NCBI RefSeq assembly: GCF_000191065.1 | Contig: NZ_GL872283.1 | Coordinates: 922,999-986,998, forward strand | Length of the DNA stretch: 64,000 bases | Direction of reading: 5' to 3' | Source: Prevotella multiformis DSM 16608 | Lineage (GTDB): Bacteria > Bacteroidota > Bacteroidia > Bacteroidales > Bacteroidaceae | Part shown: piece by piece, positions 1-9,634 of the stretch | Numbering within the stretch: position 1 is the stretch's first letter | Layout of the letters: each line of letters opens with the position of its first letter | Position numbers and translations under genes: made by a program | The notes under the pieces: generated by a model | The model's database searches: none | The model's input: the letters and a program-made list of their open reading frames with translations, nothing else | What the model was told of the DNA's origin: nothing

Positions 1-956
1 TGAACCTTGAGGATTGTGAAGGCGAGGGCGACTTTGCAGTGAACAATCATACGATTCTCGATGCTGTGAAAGAACTTCCCGAGCAGCCTCTTGCACTGGC
101 TGTGAACATGGAGGAGATGAAGATTTACGTCACCTATCAGAACGGTTCGTACAACTTCCCGATCATGAGTGCGGAGGAATATCCCAGGGTCCAGCCGATG
201 TCGGAATCTGCCACGACTGTCACCATCGGAGCCGCAAAGCTCTCGGACAGCCTGACCCGTTCGCTCTTCGCGACTGCGCAGGATGAGCTTCGCCCGGTGA
301 TGAACGGCGTTTATTTCGACCTGAAAGAGGACGGCCTTGCCGTTGTCGCCAGCGACGGCCACAAACTGGTCAGGAACAAGATCTTCACCGTCAAGAGCGA
401 GACACCGGCATCGTTCGTGCTTCCCAAGAAGCCGGCGACCCTGTTGAAAAACGTGCTGTCCAAGGATGGTGGTGATGTGATCATCCGCTTCGACGACCGG
501 TCTGCCGAAGTGTCCTTTGCAGAGGGCAATCTTGCCTGCCGCCTGATCGAGGGGAAGTATCCGAACTACAACAGTGTGATTCCGTTGGACAACCCCAATC
601 TGGTGACCATAGACCGTAAGTCCCTGATAGGCGCGCTGCGCCGCGTGCTGCCTTTTGCAAGCGACTCTTCACAGCTGATCCGCTTTTACGTGTCATCCGG
701 TCTGCTGGAACTGAATGCAGAGGACATTGACTTTGCCACAAGTGCGAAGGAAAGCGTGACCTGCGAATATGGAGGCAATCCGATGAGCATCGGGTTCAAG
801 GGATCCAGCATGCTCGACATTCTGAACAACCTTGAAAGTGACGACGTGGTCATCCAGCTGGCCGACCCTTCACGTGCAGGGGTAATCGTACCGGCCATGC
901 AGCCTGAGAGTGAAGACATCCTCATGCTGATCATGCCGATGCTGCTGAATGACTGA
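1..956 (+). CDS. dnaN: DNA polymerase III beta subunit (sliding clamp), 5' truncated
   Basis: The beta clamp is a dimeric ring that tethers DNA polymerase III to DNA. The reading frame is open from position 3, and the residues before the first in-frame GTG (position 39) already match clamp sequence. The true start therefore lies left of the window, and about 60-70 residues are missing compared with the usual ~370-375 aa. The clamp-type segments ELPEQPL, RPVMNGVYFD and SDGHKLVR are present, and the C-terminus ends MLIMPMLLND, the usual MPM-containing tail. The exonuclease gene follows on the same strand after a 292-nt gap, fitting a replication/repair operon. Confidence 0.96.
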   Translation, partial: NLEDCEGEGDFAVNNHTILDAVKELPEQPLALAVNMEEMKIYVTYQNGSYNFPIMSAEEYPRVQPMSESATTVTIGAAKLSDSLTRSLFATAQDELRPVMNGVYFDLKEDGLAVVASDGHKLVRNKIFTVKSETPASFVLPKKPATLLKNVLSKDGGDVIIRFDDRSAEVSFAEGNLACRLIEGKYPNYNSVIPLDNPNLVTIDRKSLIGALRRVLPFASDSSQLIRFYVSSGLLELNAEDIDFATSAKESVTCEYGGNPMSIGFKGSSMLDILNNLESDDVVIQLADPSRAGVIVPAMQPESEDILMLIMPMLLND

Positions 957-1248
957 CAAGACACAAAAGAAATAGATTCTGTTCTGGGAGAAGGCCGTGC
1001 AGCTGACATAGAAGCATTCCGGAAGTCACCCTCTGAAGGATTGCCGTCTTTCAGACGGACGGTTTCTGCTTTCCTCATCGAAAGGGCATGACAGACCGTG
1101 CGGAAGAAGGGGAAGGCCGGAGATGCCGCATGAAAGCGCATGGATGCGAAGAGCTGGCAGACCCCGTGGGGACAGCATGTCGACGTGGATTCTTTTATCC
1201 CCTGCCAATCGCCGTTCTCCCTTGGACATATAGGGAATACACGAACGT
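957..1248. other. Gap between dnaN and the exonuclease gene
   Basis: This 292-nt gap lies between two co-directional genes. No ORF in it looks real. A short hairpin occurs at 1044-1058 (CCGTCT, 3-nt loop, AGACGG), without a clear T-tract. I see no TTTG/TAnnTTTG promoter, so the downstream gene may be read through from dnaN. Confidence 0.4.
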
Positions 1249-2103
1249 ATGAAACTGAATTTGACAAAGCCCCTGGTGATCTTCGATCTGGAGGCGACAG
1301 GACTTGACCTTGTAAACGACCGGATCATTCAGATTTCTTTCATCAAGGCTTATCCTGACGGAAAGGAAGAGAGAGAGAACATCTTTATCAATCCCGGCAA
1401 GCCGATTCCGTCAGAAGTGACACAGCTGACGGGGATTTCGGATGAGGATGTCGCCGAAGCACCCACTTTCAAGCAGAAAGCAAAGGAGCTGGCCGACAAG
1501 TTCTCCGGATGTGATTTCGCTGGTTTCAATTCAAACCGCTTTGACGTTCCCATGCTGGCGGAGGAGTTCCTGCGTGCAGGGGTCGACTTCGATTTTACGA
1601 AGAGCCGCCTGATAGATGCACAGAATATCTATCACAAGATGGAACGCCGGAATCTCGCCGCCGCCTATAAGTTCTATTGCGGCAGGAAAATGGAGGAGGA
1701 CTTTGAGGCACACCGGGCCGATCAGGACACGGAAGCCACGTGGCGTGTGCTGCAAGGAGAACTTGATATGTATGCTCCCGGCAGACAGGAGGAGCCCGAA
1801 CGTGTGCTGAACAACGACATGGATGAGCTTGCCGAGTTCTCACGCATGAACGACTTTGTAGACTTTGCCGGTCGGATGGTATGGAAGGAGACGACCGACA
1901 AGGACGGAAACCTGCTGCTTGATGCAACCGGGAAACCACGCCGGCATGAAGTGTTCAACTTCGGAAAATACAGGGGGTGGAACGTGGCTGACGTACTGCA
2001 TCGGGATCCGGGATATTACAGCTGGATGCTGGCAAGCGACTTCACATACAATACGAAGCAGGTGCTGACCCGTATCCGGCTGAGGGAATTCAATAATAAA
2101 TAG
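1249..2103 (+). CDS. DEDDh 3'-5' exonuclease with C-terminal DUF3820-like domain
   Basis: Predicted 3'-5' exonuclease of the DnaQ/epsilon type. Exo I is VIFDLEATGLD near the N-terminus, with the D and E metal ligands. Exo III is HRADQDTEAT near residue 162, with the H and D of the DEDDh class. After residue ~225 comes a small domain (FNFGKYRGWNV ... PGYYSWML) resembling the DUF3820 domain that follows some DnaQ-like exonucleases. The 284-aa length is more than the exonuclease domain alone. The protein may proofread or act in repair; it sits between the sliding clamp gene and coaBC-recN. The substrate cannot be read from sequence. Confidence 0.9.
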   Translation: MKLNLTKPLVIFDLEATGLDLVNDRIIQISFIKAYPDGKEERENIFINPGKPIPSEVTQLTGISDEDVAEAPTFKQKAKELADKFSGCDFAGFNSNRFDVPMLAEEFLRAGVDFDFTKSRLIDAQNIYHKMERRNLAAAYKFYCGRKMEEDFEAHRADQDTEATWRVLQGELDMYAPGRQEEPERVLNNDMDELAEFSRMNDFVDFAGRMVWKETTDKDGNLLLDATGKPRRHEVFNFGKYRGWNVADVLHRDPGYYSWMLASDFTYNTKQVLTRIRLREFNNK

Positions 2104-2126
2104 AGGATCCAATAATAAATAAGGTG

Positions 2127-3338
2127 ATGCTTGAAGGAAAGAAAATCGTCCTGGGCATAACCGGTTCGATTGCAGCTTACAAGAGCTGCCTTGTCATCCG
2201 GGAACTGGTCAGGCGGGGTGCCGAGGTGCAGGTGGTCATCACGCCTTCCGGCAAGGAATTTATCACGCCGGTCACTCTGTCAGCACTGACACATAAGCCT
2301 GTGGTCAGCGAGTTCTTCTCCCAGAAGGACGGGACATGGAACTCCCACGTCGATCTTGGGCTATGGGCGGATGCCATGCTCATAGCCCCCTGCACGGCCG
2401 CCACTCTGGGAAAGATGGCGAACGGGGTGGCTGACAACATGCTTATTACGACCTATCTTTCCATGAAAGCCCCTGTCTTCATCGCCCCCGCGATGGATCT
2501 GGATATGTACAGACATCCATCGACACAGAGGAGTCTTGAGATGCTTCGGGGTTATGGCAATCACATTATCGAGCCGGGGAGCGGCTTCCTTGCCAGCGGA
2601 CTGGAAGGGAAAGGCCGGATGGAAGAACCGGAGGAAATCGTAAAGACACTGGAGGAATATTTCTCCGCCTCAACGGGAGAAACGGCTGTGACAGGCGATC
2701 TGGAGGGCAAGACGATTCTCGTCACTGCCGGCCCCACCTATGAAAAGATCGATCCTGTGCGTTTCATCGGCAACTACTCTTCAGGGAAGATGGGGTTTGC
2801 GCTGGCAGAAGAGTGTCACCGGCGCGGTGCGAAAGTCATTCTTGTTGCAGGTCCTGTCAGCCTTACCTGCTCGGCAGGTATCCGGCGTGTCGATGTCGAA
2901 AGCTGCCGTGAGATGTATGGTGCTGCGACCGAAGCATTCCCTAAGTGCGATGCGGCCATACTCTGTGCCGCCGTAGCCGACTTTCGTCCGGAGACGATTG
3001 CCATGCAGAAAATCAAGCGGGAAGGGGACGGACTGTCGTTAAGATTAAGACCGACACAGGATATTGCTGCCGCCATAGGCAATATGAAGGAAGGCCGCCA
3101 ACGCATCGTCGCTTTCGCATTGGAGACCCAGGAAGAAGAACTCAACGCCCGCAAGAAACTCGAGAAGAAGCATGCTGACTTCATCGTATTGAATTCGACG
3201 AGGATTCCCGGGACGACATTCCGGTCTGACGACAATCAGGTCGTGATCATCAATAAAGAAGGAAAGAAGAGTTATGGCAAGAAACCGAAGACGGAGGTGG
3301 CTCGTGATATTATTGACGAGCTTGCTTCTATTCTCTGA
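2127..3338 (+). CDS. coaBC: Bifunctional phosphopantothenoylcysteine decarboxylase / phosphopantothenate-cysteine ligase
   Basis: Catalyses two consecutive steps of coenzyme A synthesis: joining cysteine to 4'-phosphopantothenate, then decarboxylating the product. The N-terminal flavoprotein decarboxylase begins KKIVLGITGSIAAYKS and contains the family's PAMDLDMY segment near residue 128. The ligase half starts around residue 190 (KTILVTAGPTYEKIDPVR) and contains ILCAAVADFRP. The ATG at 2127 gives the canonical MLEGKK start; an in-frame GTG directly before it (2124) is an alternative. The last 65 nt overlap the DUF4835 gene in another frame, implying tight coupling. Confidence 0.96.
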   Translation: MLEGKKIVLGITGSIAAYKSCLVIRELVRRGAEVQVVITPSGKEFITPVTLSALTHKPVVSEFFSQKDGTWNSHVDLGLWADAMLIAPCTAATLGKMANGVADNMLITTYLSMKAPVFIAPAMDLDMYRHPSTQRSLEMLRGYGNHIIEPGSGFLASGLEGKGRMEEPEEIVKTLEEYFSASTGETAVTGDLEGKTILVTAGPTYEKIDPVRFIGNYSSGKMGFALAEECHRRGAKVILVAGPVSLTCSAGIRRVDVESCREMYGAATEAFPKCDAAILCAAVADFRPETIAMQKIKREGDGLSLRLRPTQDIAAAIGNMKEGRQRIVAFALETQEEELNARKKLEKKHADFIVLNSTRIPGTTFRSDDNQVVIINKEGKKSYGKKPKTEVARDIIDELASIL

Positions 3339-4200
3339 AGAAAGCCTGTCTGCACAGGAACTGAATGCAAAGGTGACCGTAAACCACAGCCAGATACAGG
3401 GGACGGATGCATCGGTCTTTGATAATCTTCAGCAGACACTGGAACAGTTCATCAACACAAGACAGTGGACCCACTACCACTTCCAGAAAAACGAACGGAT
3501 CGTCTGCAGCTTCAACATCACCGTAAGCAAATATGACCCGGGCAGTAATATGTTTACCTGTTCGGCGCTGATACAGGCGAACCGCCCTGTCTACAATGCG
3601 GCCTATACGTCCATTCTCTATAACAGCCAGGACGGGGACTTCAATTTCACATTCGCCCAATACGACCAGATTGAATTTCATGAACAGAACATAGACAACC
3701 AACTGACGGCTCTGATAGCTTATTATGCCTACCTCATCATCGGCATGGACCTTGACTCGTTCTCACCGATGGGAGGGGAGGATATTCTGCAGCAATGCAT
3801 GAACCTGACGAACAATGCGCAGAACCTCAGCTTCACCGGATGGAAAGCCTTTGACAATCCACGCAACCGCTTCGCCATCATCAATGATTACCTCGACGGT
3901 GCCTTGAAACCATTCCGCCAGCTGCAATATGACTATTACAGAACCGGGCTGGACGAAATGGTGAATAATGCCGAGAGAGGCCGGACGAACATCACTACGG
4001 CCTTGGGAAACGGACTGAAGAAAGCACATGAGAACCGGCCGATGAGTCTGCTGCCGCAGATATGGACCGACTACAAGAAAGACGAACTGGCTAATATATA
4101 CAAGGGGAAAGGGACGCAGAAAGAGAAGGAACAGGTCTACGACATCCTCTTCAGCATCAATGCCAGTCAGAACATCACCTGGGAAAAGATCAAGCAATAG
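3274..4200 (+). CDS. DUF4835 family exported protein
   Basis: Function unknown; the family is characteristic of Bacteroidota. The N-terminus has an arginine-rich start, a hydrophobic stretch (LVILLTSLLLF) and a likely signal peptidase I site after SLSAQ, so the mature protein should be outside the cytoplasm. The rest is rich in N, Q, Y and F, with no catalytic motif I can identify. The start lies 65 nt inside coaBC, and a later start would remove the signal peptide, which supports the overlap. The arrangement coaBC, DUF4835, recN recurs in this phylum, from my knowledge of the group. Confidence 0.87.
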   Translation: MARNRRRRWLVILLTSLLLFSEESLSAQELNAKVTVNHSQIQGTDASVFDNLQQTLEQFINTRQWTHYHFQKNERIVCSFNITVSKYDPGSNMFTCSALIQANRPVYNAAYTSILYNSQDGDFNFTFAQYDQIEFHEQNIDNQLTALIAYYAYLIIGMDLDSFSPMGGEDILQQCMNLTNNAQNLSFTGWKAFDNPRNRFAIINDYLDGALKPFRQLQYDYYRTGLDEMVNNAERGRTNITTALGNGLKKAHENRPMSLLPQIWTDYKKDELANIYKGKGTQKEKEQVYDILFSINASQNITWEKIKQ

Positions 4201-4256
4201 TCGCGGCACGACCTTGTCCGCACCTTTCCACACCGACAATTATAATTCGCACATCT

Positions 4257-5924
4257 ATGCTGAAACATCTATATATAAAGAATTTCACCTTGATTGACCA
4301 GCTGGACATCGAGTTCCGTCCCGGTTTCTCGGTAATTACCGGTGAAACGGGAGCCGGGAAGAGCATTATCCTGGGGGCTATCGGTCTGCTGCTGGGCAAC
4401 AGGGCAGACAGCAAACTGATAAAACAGGGAGAGAAGAAGTGTACCATTGAAGCGCATTTCGACCTTTCCAACTATGGCTTCGAAGCTTTCTTTGAAGCCC
4501 ACGACATCGATTTTGAACCGGAGGACACGATTATCCGCCGCGAACTGACTGCCACCGGAAAATCAAGAGCTTTCATCAATGACACCCCTGTGTCGTTGCA
4601 GATGATGCGTACGCTGGGCGAACAGCTCATAGACATTCACTCGCAGCATCAGAACCTGCTCCTGCAAAAAGATGATTTCCAGTTGAACGTCGTGGATATT
4701 ATCGCACAGGACAGCACGGAACTTGCGGCTTATCAGACAGCTTTCCAATGCTACAAAAATGCGGAGAAACAGCTTTCTGAACTGAAAGAACAGATTGCCC
4801 GTGCACAGGAAAACGAGGAGTTCATGCGCTTCCAGTTCGGCGAACTGGACAGTGCCGGACTGACGGAGGGCAGACAGGAGGAGCTGGAACAGGAAAGCGA
4901 GACCCTCTCTCATGCCGAGGACATCAAAACGTCGTTCTATGAGGCTGACAGTCTTTTGAACGAGGATGACAATGGAATTCTCAGCAGGCTGGGGAGAAGT
5001 CTTGAGAGTCTCGGTAACATTGAGAACGTTTATCCCAAAGCGCAGGAACTGGTGCAGCGGCTTTCTTCTGTACATATTGAACTGAAAGACATTGCAGAAG
5101 AAATAAGCGGCGAGAGCGGACTGATCGACTTTGACCCCTCCCGGCTGGACAGCATCAACCAGCAGCTCGACCAGCTGAACGCCCTTGAGCAGAAGTTCCA
5201 TGTATCCACGGAGAGAGAACTGATCGGCATCCGGGACGAGATGGAAAAACAGCTGAAGAACATCGAACACAGCGACGAAGAACTCGAAACACTTGAACAG
5301 GAGGTGAAGAAGCGGCTGGACGAATGTGAGAAACTGGCGGGGAAGCTGACGACCTCAAGACGGAAAGCCATCAAAACGGTAGAAGCCCAGATGAGCAGCC
5401 GCCTCGTTCCGCTCGGTATCCCCAATGTCAGATTCAAGGTGGAGCTGACGGCCAAGCCCTTGTCGACGGACGGTGCGGATAAGGTGCAATTCCTCTTCTC
5501 TGCCAACACCAGTACAAGGATGGAATCTGTCGCGCAGGTCGCTTCAGGCGGAGAGATAGCCCGTGTCATGTTGTCATTAAAGGCAATGGTCAGCGGGGCC
5601 GTAAAACTGCCGACCATCATCTTTGACGAAATTGACACGGGGGTCAGCGGTAAGATCGCCCAGAAAATGGCACTTATCATGCAGGAGATGGGCAATAACA
5701 ACCGTCAGGTCATTTCAATCACCCATCTGCCGCAGATAGCTGCCTTGGGCAGTTCACATTACAAAGTCGAGAAAGAAGAGACACCGGAGGGTACCCGGAG
5801 CCGGATGCGTGAGCTCACCGAAGAACAGCGGGTGGCGGAGATTGCCCAGATGCTTTCCGGTGCAGACATCTCCGATGCAGCCCTGCAGAATGCGCGGGAT
5901 CTGCTGGGTCTCGGCAGGAAATAA
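4257..5924 (+). CDS. recN: DNA repair protein RecN
   Basis: SMC-like ATPase acting in double-strand break repair. Walker A is TGETGAGKS near residue 32. A long central coiled coil rich in E, L, K and Q spans about residues 150-380. The ABC-type signature is VASGGEIARV near 425, and Walker B is PTIIFDEIDTGVSG near 455. The 555-aa length is normal for the family. It lies 56 nt after the DUF4835 gene, and the next gene starts a few nucleotides after its stop, so it is probably in an operon. Confidence 0.97.
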   Translation: MLKHLYIKNFTLIDQLDIEFRPGFSVITGETGAGKSIILGAIGLLLGNRADSKLIKQGEKKCTIEAHFDLSNYGFEAFFEAHDIDFEPEDTIIRRELTATGKSRAFINDTPVSLQMMRTLGEQLIDIHSQHQNLLLQKDDFQLNVVDIIAQDSTELAAYQTAFQCYKNAEKQLSELKEQIARAQENEEFMRFQFGELDSAGLTEGRQEELEQESETLSHAEDIKTSFYEADSLLNEDDNGILSRLGRSLESLGNIENVYPKAQELVQRLSSVHIELKDIAEEISGESGLIDFDPSRLDSINQQLDQLNALEQKFHVSTERELIGIRDEMEKQLKNIEHSDEELETLEQEVKKRLDECEKLAGKLTTSRRKAIKTVEAQMSSRLVPLGIPNVRFKVELTAKPLSTDGADKVQFLFSANTSTRMESVAQVASGGEIARVMLSLKAMVSGAVKLPTIIFDEIDTGVSGKIAQKMALIMQEMGNNNRQVISITHLPQIAALGSSHYKVEKEETPEGTRSRMRELTEEQRVAEIAQMLSGADISDAALQNARDLLGLGRK

Positions 5925-5952
5925 CATACTAAGCCTTATGACATTGAACACA

Positions 5953-7635
5953 ATGAGAAAAAGAATGAACTTGAATGTAAAAAGAATCGTCTTCACCCTT
6001 GTAAGCTTCCTGGGCATTGCGATACCGGCTCTTGCACAGCCGGGAGCCGTAAAGAAGGCTGCCGATGCCGCTTTCACCCTGACCACCTTCAAGGCTGACG
6101 GCAGTATTCTGGCGACCTCCAACGGTGTGTGTATCGGTGTAGATGGTGTCGCCGTGAGTCCATGGAAGCCTTTTATCGGAGCTGAAAAGGCCGTCGTGGT
6201 AGATGCAAAAGGGCAGAAGCACGATGTCATGTACCTGCTTGGTGCTGACGAAATCTACGACATGGCAAAGTTCAAAGTGAGCGGGAAGACTTCAGCCGCA
6301 CCGTTGGCGACAACCGTCAGTGCAGGCGAGGAACTATGGATTGCGCCCATGGCGAAAAGCGGAAGTCCCCTGAAGGCAAGTGCGTCGAGCGTCGAGACCT
6401 TCATGGGCAAATACCATTATACGATCCTGAACTCCCCTGCCACCGATAAGTTGAACGGTGCTCCGGTCTGTAATGCCAAAGGGCAGGTCATAGGACTTTT
6501 CAGCCTGTCGGGGTCTTTGCAAAGTGCAACAGATGCTGGCTATGCCAGGAGCTTTGTGCTGAAAGGCCTTTCCCAGAATGATGCGACACTCCGGCAGAGT
6601 GCCATCCGCATCGGGCTGCCGGACACTGCCGAGGAAGCGGTTGTGGCATTGATGCTGTCCTCCGAGAAGCCCGAAAGCGTGCATGAGGCCGTCGTCAAAG
6701 ACTTCATGGAGAAGTTCCCGCAGGCGAATGACGGCTATTATGCCTGGGCAAACAGGATGATAGCAAAGGGGGACATCGCCGAAGCCGACAAGACATTACA
6801 GACGGCCATCGGGAAAGTCACAGCCAAAGACGAAGCATTTTACAATTATGCACGCCTCATTTATCAGAACGCATTGAACCCCTCGCTTGAGGCGAAAACG
6901 AAGTCCGTCGGGTGGACACTTGACAAGGCTCTGGAGGTAATCCGGAAGGCACAGGAGGTTCGGCCGGTTGATGCCTACCGCCATCTGCAGGCACAGATCG
7001 TCTTTGCAAAAGGCGACTTTGCGAAAGCTTATGCAGAATTCGAAGCGCTGACGAAGACCAAGTTCAACAATCCGGAGCTGTATCTGGAAATGGCACAGAG
7101 CCGCCAGCATCTGGGTGCTTCCGACCAGGAGATCCTTGATCTTCTCAACAAGAGCATAGAACTCTGTGATACGCCTTACGTCTCTACTTCGGCACCTTAT
7201 TTCTATATGCGTGGCCAGCAGCTGGAGAAAATGGGAGAATACCGGAAGGCCATACAGGATTATTATACCTATGAGTATTTCAATCAGGGACGGCTCGGTG
7301 CCGACTTCTATTATATGCGCGAACAGTGTGAAGTGAAGGGGCGTATGTGGCAGCAGGCTTTACAAGATATTCTCATCGCCTCCCGCATCGACCCTGAAGA
7401 GGCTCTGTATCCTACCGAGGCCGGGAGTCTTCTGCTGCGGCTGAATAAAATGGATGCCGCAGTGAGTGCAGCCCGGCAGGCCATCCAGCTTGATGCCGCG
7501 CATCCTGATGCCTACCTGATTCTGGGTATTGCACAGTGCGAACTGAAGCAGAAGAGCGAGGGCGTCAAGAACATCCTGAAGGCAAAAGAGCTGGGGAATG
7601 CGCAGGCTGATATCTTCCTGCAGAAATACAAGTGA
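5953..7635 (+). CDS. Exported TPR protein with degenerate trypsin-like domain
   Basis: A signal peptide (IVFTLVSFLGIAIPALAQ) directs it outside the cytoplasm. About residues 25-220 resemble a trypsin/DegP-type beta-barrel protease. The usual GxSGGP nucleophile region is replaced by LNGAPV, and I see no clear His/Asp partners, so it is probably a pseudo-protease. The remaining ~350 residues look like tetratricopeptide repeats (YAWANRMIAKGDIAEA; PDAYLILGIAQCEL), suggesting a scaffold or binding role. In-frame ATGs at 5938, 5953 and 5965 are all possible starts. A longer reading from 5809 lies inside recN and is unlikely. A terminator follows at 7675. Confidence 0.75.
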   Translation: MRKRMNLNVKRIVFTLVSFLGIAIPALAQPGAVKKAADAAFTLTTFKADGSILATSNGVCIGVDGVAVSPWKPFIGAEKAVVVDAKGQKHDVMYLLGADEIYDMAKFKVSGKTSAAPLATTVSAGEELWIAPMAKSGSPLKASASSVETFMGKYHYTILNSPATDKLNGAPVCNAKGQVIGLFSLSGSLQSATDAGYARSFVLKGLSQNDATLRQSAIRIGLPDTAEEAVVALMLSSEKPESVHEAVVKDFMEKFPQANDGYYAWANRMIAKGDIAEADKTLQTAIGKVTAKDEAFYNYARLIYQNALNPSLEAKTKSVGWTLDKALEVIRKAQEVRPVDAYRHLQAQIVFAKGDFAKAYAEFEALTKTKFNNPELYLEMAQSRQHLGASDQEILDLLNKSIELCDTPYVSTSAPYFYMRGQQLEKMGEYRKAIQDYYTYEYFNQGRLGADFYYMREQCEVKGRMWQQALQDILIASRIDPEEALYPTEAGSLLLRLNKMDAAVSAARQAIQLDAAHPDAYLILGIAQCELKQKSEGVKNILKAKELGNAQADIFLQKYK

Positions 7636-7674
7636 TGCTGTTCCATTTTTTGAGGACATTCCTTCACGGGAGTC

Positions 7675-7708
7675 AAAGCCATGGCATTTCAGTATGCCAT
7701 GGCTTTTT
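7675..7708 (+). terminator. Rho-independent terminator after the TPR gene
   Basis: A 13-bp perfect stem (AAAGCCATGGCAT / ATGCCATGGCTTT) with a 6-nt loop runs into a T-tract, 40 nt after the stop codon. It ends the dnaN-recN gene cluster. Confidence 0.9.
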
Positions 7709-8264
7709 CGTTGGCGATCCTTTTGGGGATTTGTTCTAAACCATTCCGCAAGCATCCAATATCTGCCGTCTTTCACACTGACAAATAACCTTGTCTGTCA
7801 GCATATAAGGGCTATTTGTCATTTGAAGTCTGAGGGCGGCACTTCCGTCAGTTCCTCCTCCGTCATATCCAACGATGGTTTTGAAAGCATTTCTCTCGCC
7901 TGTTATGCGGCTGTATTCCCCGTAACCAATTGCAGGCGTGCGGACCCTCAGCATGCAATGTCCGTTGATGACACGAACGGTGACGAACAGCCGACACGAC
8001 TGGTGACGGGCATCAACACAATTGGTGACTAACGCCAACACGGCGGGTGGCGGGCATCCGTACAACGGAAGGGAGCGAGAAGAGGAAGGCGTACCTGTCA
8101 CGCTCATACCTGTTGCAGAGGGTGACCGCCGGCTTGTACAGGAAAAGTTTACCGTGACGGCAAGGGATACGGGCGTGCTGCCCCGGCTGTCAGGAACCTG
8201 TCCGTGTTCTTTCTGCCGGACAGACACGCAGGGGGCAAGTTGACGGCGGCAGGGAAATGCAGCG
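7709..8264. other. Intergenic region between convergent genes, containing dispersed repeat copy A
   Basis: No ORF here is convincing. The main content is copy A of a degenerate intergenic repeat, at about 7930-8120. Composition is GC-rich and full of short direct repeats (ACACG, GGTGAC, GGGCATC). See the separate repeat entry. Confidence 0.5.
7930..8120 (+). repeat. Dispersed intergenic repeat, copy A
   Basis: Shares TTGCAGGCGTGC, then an ACACG..CGGTGACG segment, CCGACACG, and GGTGACGGGCATCAACACA with copies at 26361-26510, 37945-38070 and 55712-55835. A second partial unit (CGGGCATCCGTACAACGG) follows inside the same copy. All four copies are intergenic and on the same strand. Confidence 0.6.
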
Positions 8265-9557
8265 TTATTTGCCGTCTGCTCTTTTCTCACGTGCCGATCT
8301 GATGCTGTTCTGTATCATCTGGTAGTGGGCGATGGCATGCTTGCGTGCGCTGATGATCTGGTATCGGTAGACGAAGCAGGTCGTGACGAAATAGACAACG
8401 GCTTGTATCCAAAGCCCTCGGATTTCGGGAAGGATATCGTCGATGGAACCTCCCATGGATGATATGCGTAGATAGCCTCGTACGCCGAATGTGGATGGGA
8501 TGAGCCAGCTGAAGCCCTGCCAGATGCCGGGAATGTTGCTCTGCGGCCACGACACACCGGTAAGGAAGAGGAAGGGGACGGACGTGAAGACCACCAGCAG
8601 CATCACATTCTCACGATAGCGTACCATGCAGGAGAGCGTCATTCCGAAGAAGATGACCGCCAGAAGATAGGGTAGGAGAAGCCAGAATAGGTCGGAGGGG
8701 CGGGCAAGCATGGTGAAGCTGAAGAAATAAGGGACTGCCATGGTGATGTAAGCCGACATGACGCAATAGACCATGAAATAGCAGGACGATTTCCCCAGTA
8801 CGATCTTCATGATGCCGTCGTAATGCCTTCCGATGGGGACGAGATCCTGGAAACGGTTGTTCTCGCGTGCCGTCCCTGCCGATAGCCCGATGCCGAGAAG
8901 GAGGGTCTGCTGCAGGATAAGGATCAGCACGCCGGGGAGAACTGCATTGCCGTAGCCGCCTGTCGTGTTGAATATAGGCTGCGCATCGACCGAGAGCGGT
9001 TCGGTGTTCAGCTCCTCATCACGTTCCGTGAATGAGAACGAACGTGGTTTCTGGCGTTCTTCTCCCATCTTGAGCGATACGGCGAGTGCCGACTGGTAAA
9101 TGGCCTTGTAGGTGAGCATCAGACTCATGTCGCAGTAGACACCTACATGCGCCTGGTCTCCGCGGTTCAGCGTACGGTCGAAGTCTTCGGGGAAATAGAG
9201 TACGCCATGTACAGCCTGTTTTCCTGCCAGGCCCTGTGCCTCCCGCAGGCTGTTGCAATAATAGGCGGCATGGACATCCGGAGAGGCATCGAAGTCGCGT
9301 ATGAACTCACGGGACGATGCGGAGTGGGAGAGGTCCACTATCGCCACGGGAACCTCTCTTACCACCTCGTTGTTATATATCCATGAGTAGAGCAGGGGAT
9401 ACGCCAGCGGGACGAGAATGAAGAAGATCAAAACTCCCTCGTCCTTGATGGTGCTTTTTGTTTCCAGCCACCAGATATAGCATAGTGAAGAGAGGAAGCC
9501 CAGGATGCCTGAGCCTGCTTTCTTTATAGGGGTATGGGAGGATTTTTCTTCTGACAT
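8265..9557 (-). CDS. ABC-2 type transport permease (second of two)
   Basis: Inner-membrane permease of the YhhJ/YbhR type. There is one membrane segment near the N-terminus (LIFFILVPLAYPLLYSWIY). A large extracytoplasmic domain follows (about 65-210, with VPVAIVDLSHSASSREF), then five more hydrophobic segments in the C-terminal half. This is the usual ABC-2 layout for lipophilic drug or membrane-component export. It is the last gene of the TolC-HlyD-permease-permease operon, 77 nt after the other permease. No ATP-binding subunit is encoded nearby, so the ATPase must come from elsewhere, or the pair works in an undescribed way. Confidence 0.88.
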   Translation of the reverse strand: MSEEKSSHTPIKKAGSGILGFLSSLCYIWWLETKSTIKDEGVLIFFILVPLAYPLLYSWIYNNEVVREVPVAIVDLSHSASSREFIRDFDASPDVHAAYYCNSLREAQGLAGKQAVHGVLYFPEDFDRTLNRGDQAHVGVYCDMSLMLTYKAIYQSALAVSLKMGEERQKPRSFSFTERDEELNTEPLSVDAQPIFNTTGGYGNAVLPGVLILILQQTLLLGIGLSAGTARENNRFQDLVPIGRHYDGIMKIVLGKSSCYFMVYCVMSAYITMAVPYFFSFTMLARPSDLFWLLLPYLLAVIFFGMTLSCMVRYRENVMLLVVFTSVPFLFLTGVSWPQSNIPGIWQGFSWLIPSTFGVRGYLRISSMGGSIDDILPEIRGLWIQAVVYFVTTCFVYRYQIISARKHAIAHYQMIQNSIRSAREKRADGK

Positions 9558-9634
9558 GATAAGTGGTGATACTAAGCAGTAATGAACTGTGATGAGATTG
9601 CACCTGTCTCTTCCGGAGAAGCCGCTTCTGTTCT

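Noticed and set aside
7598..8032. 144-aa plus-strand open frame
   Set aside because: It starts inside the TPR gene, runs through its terminator and covers a repeat copy; composition is not protein-like.
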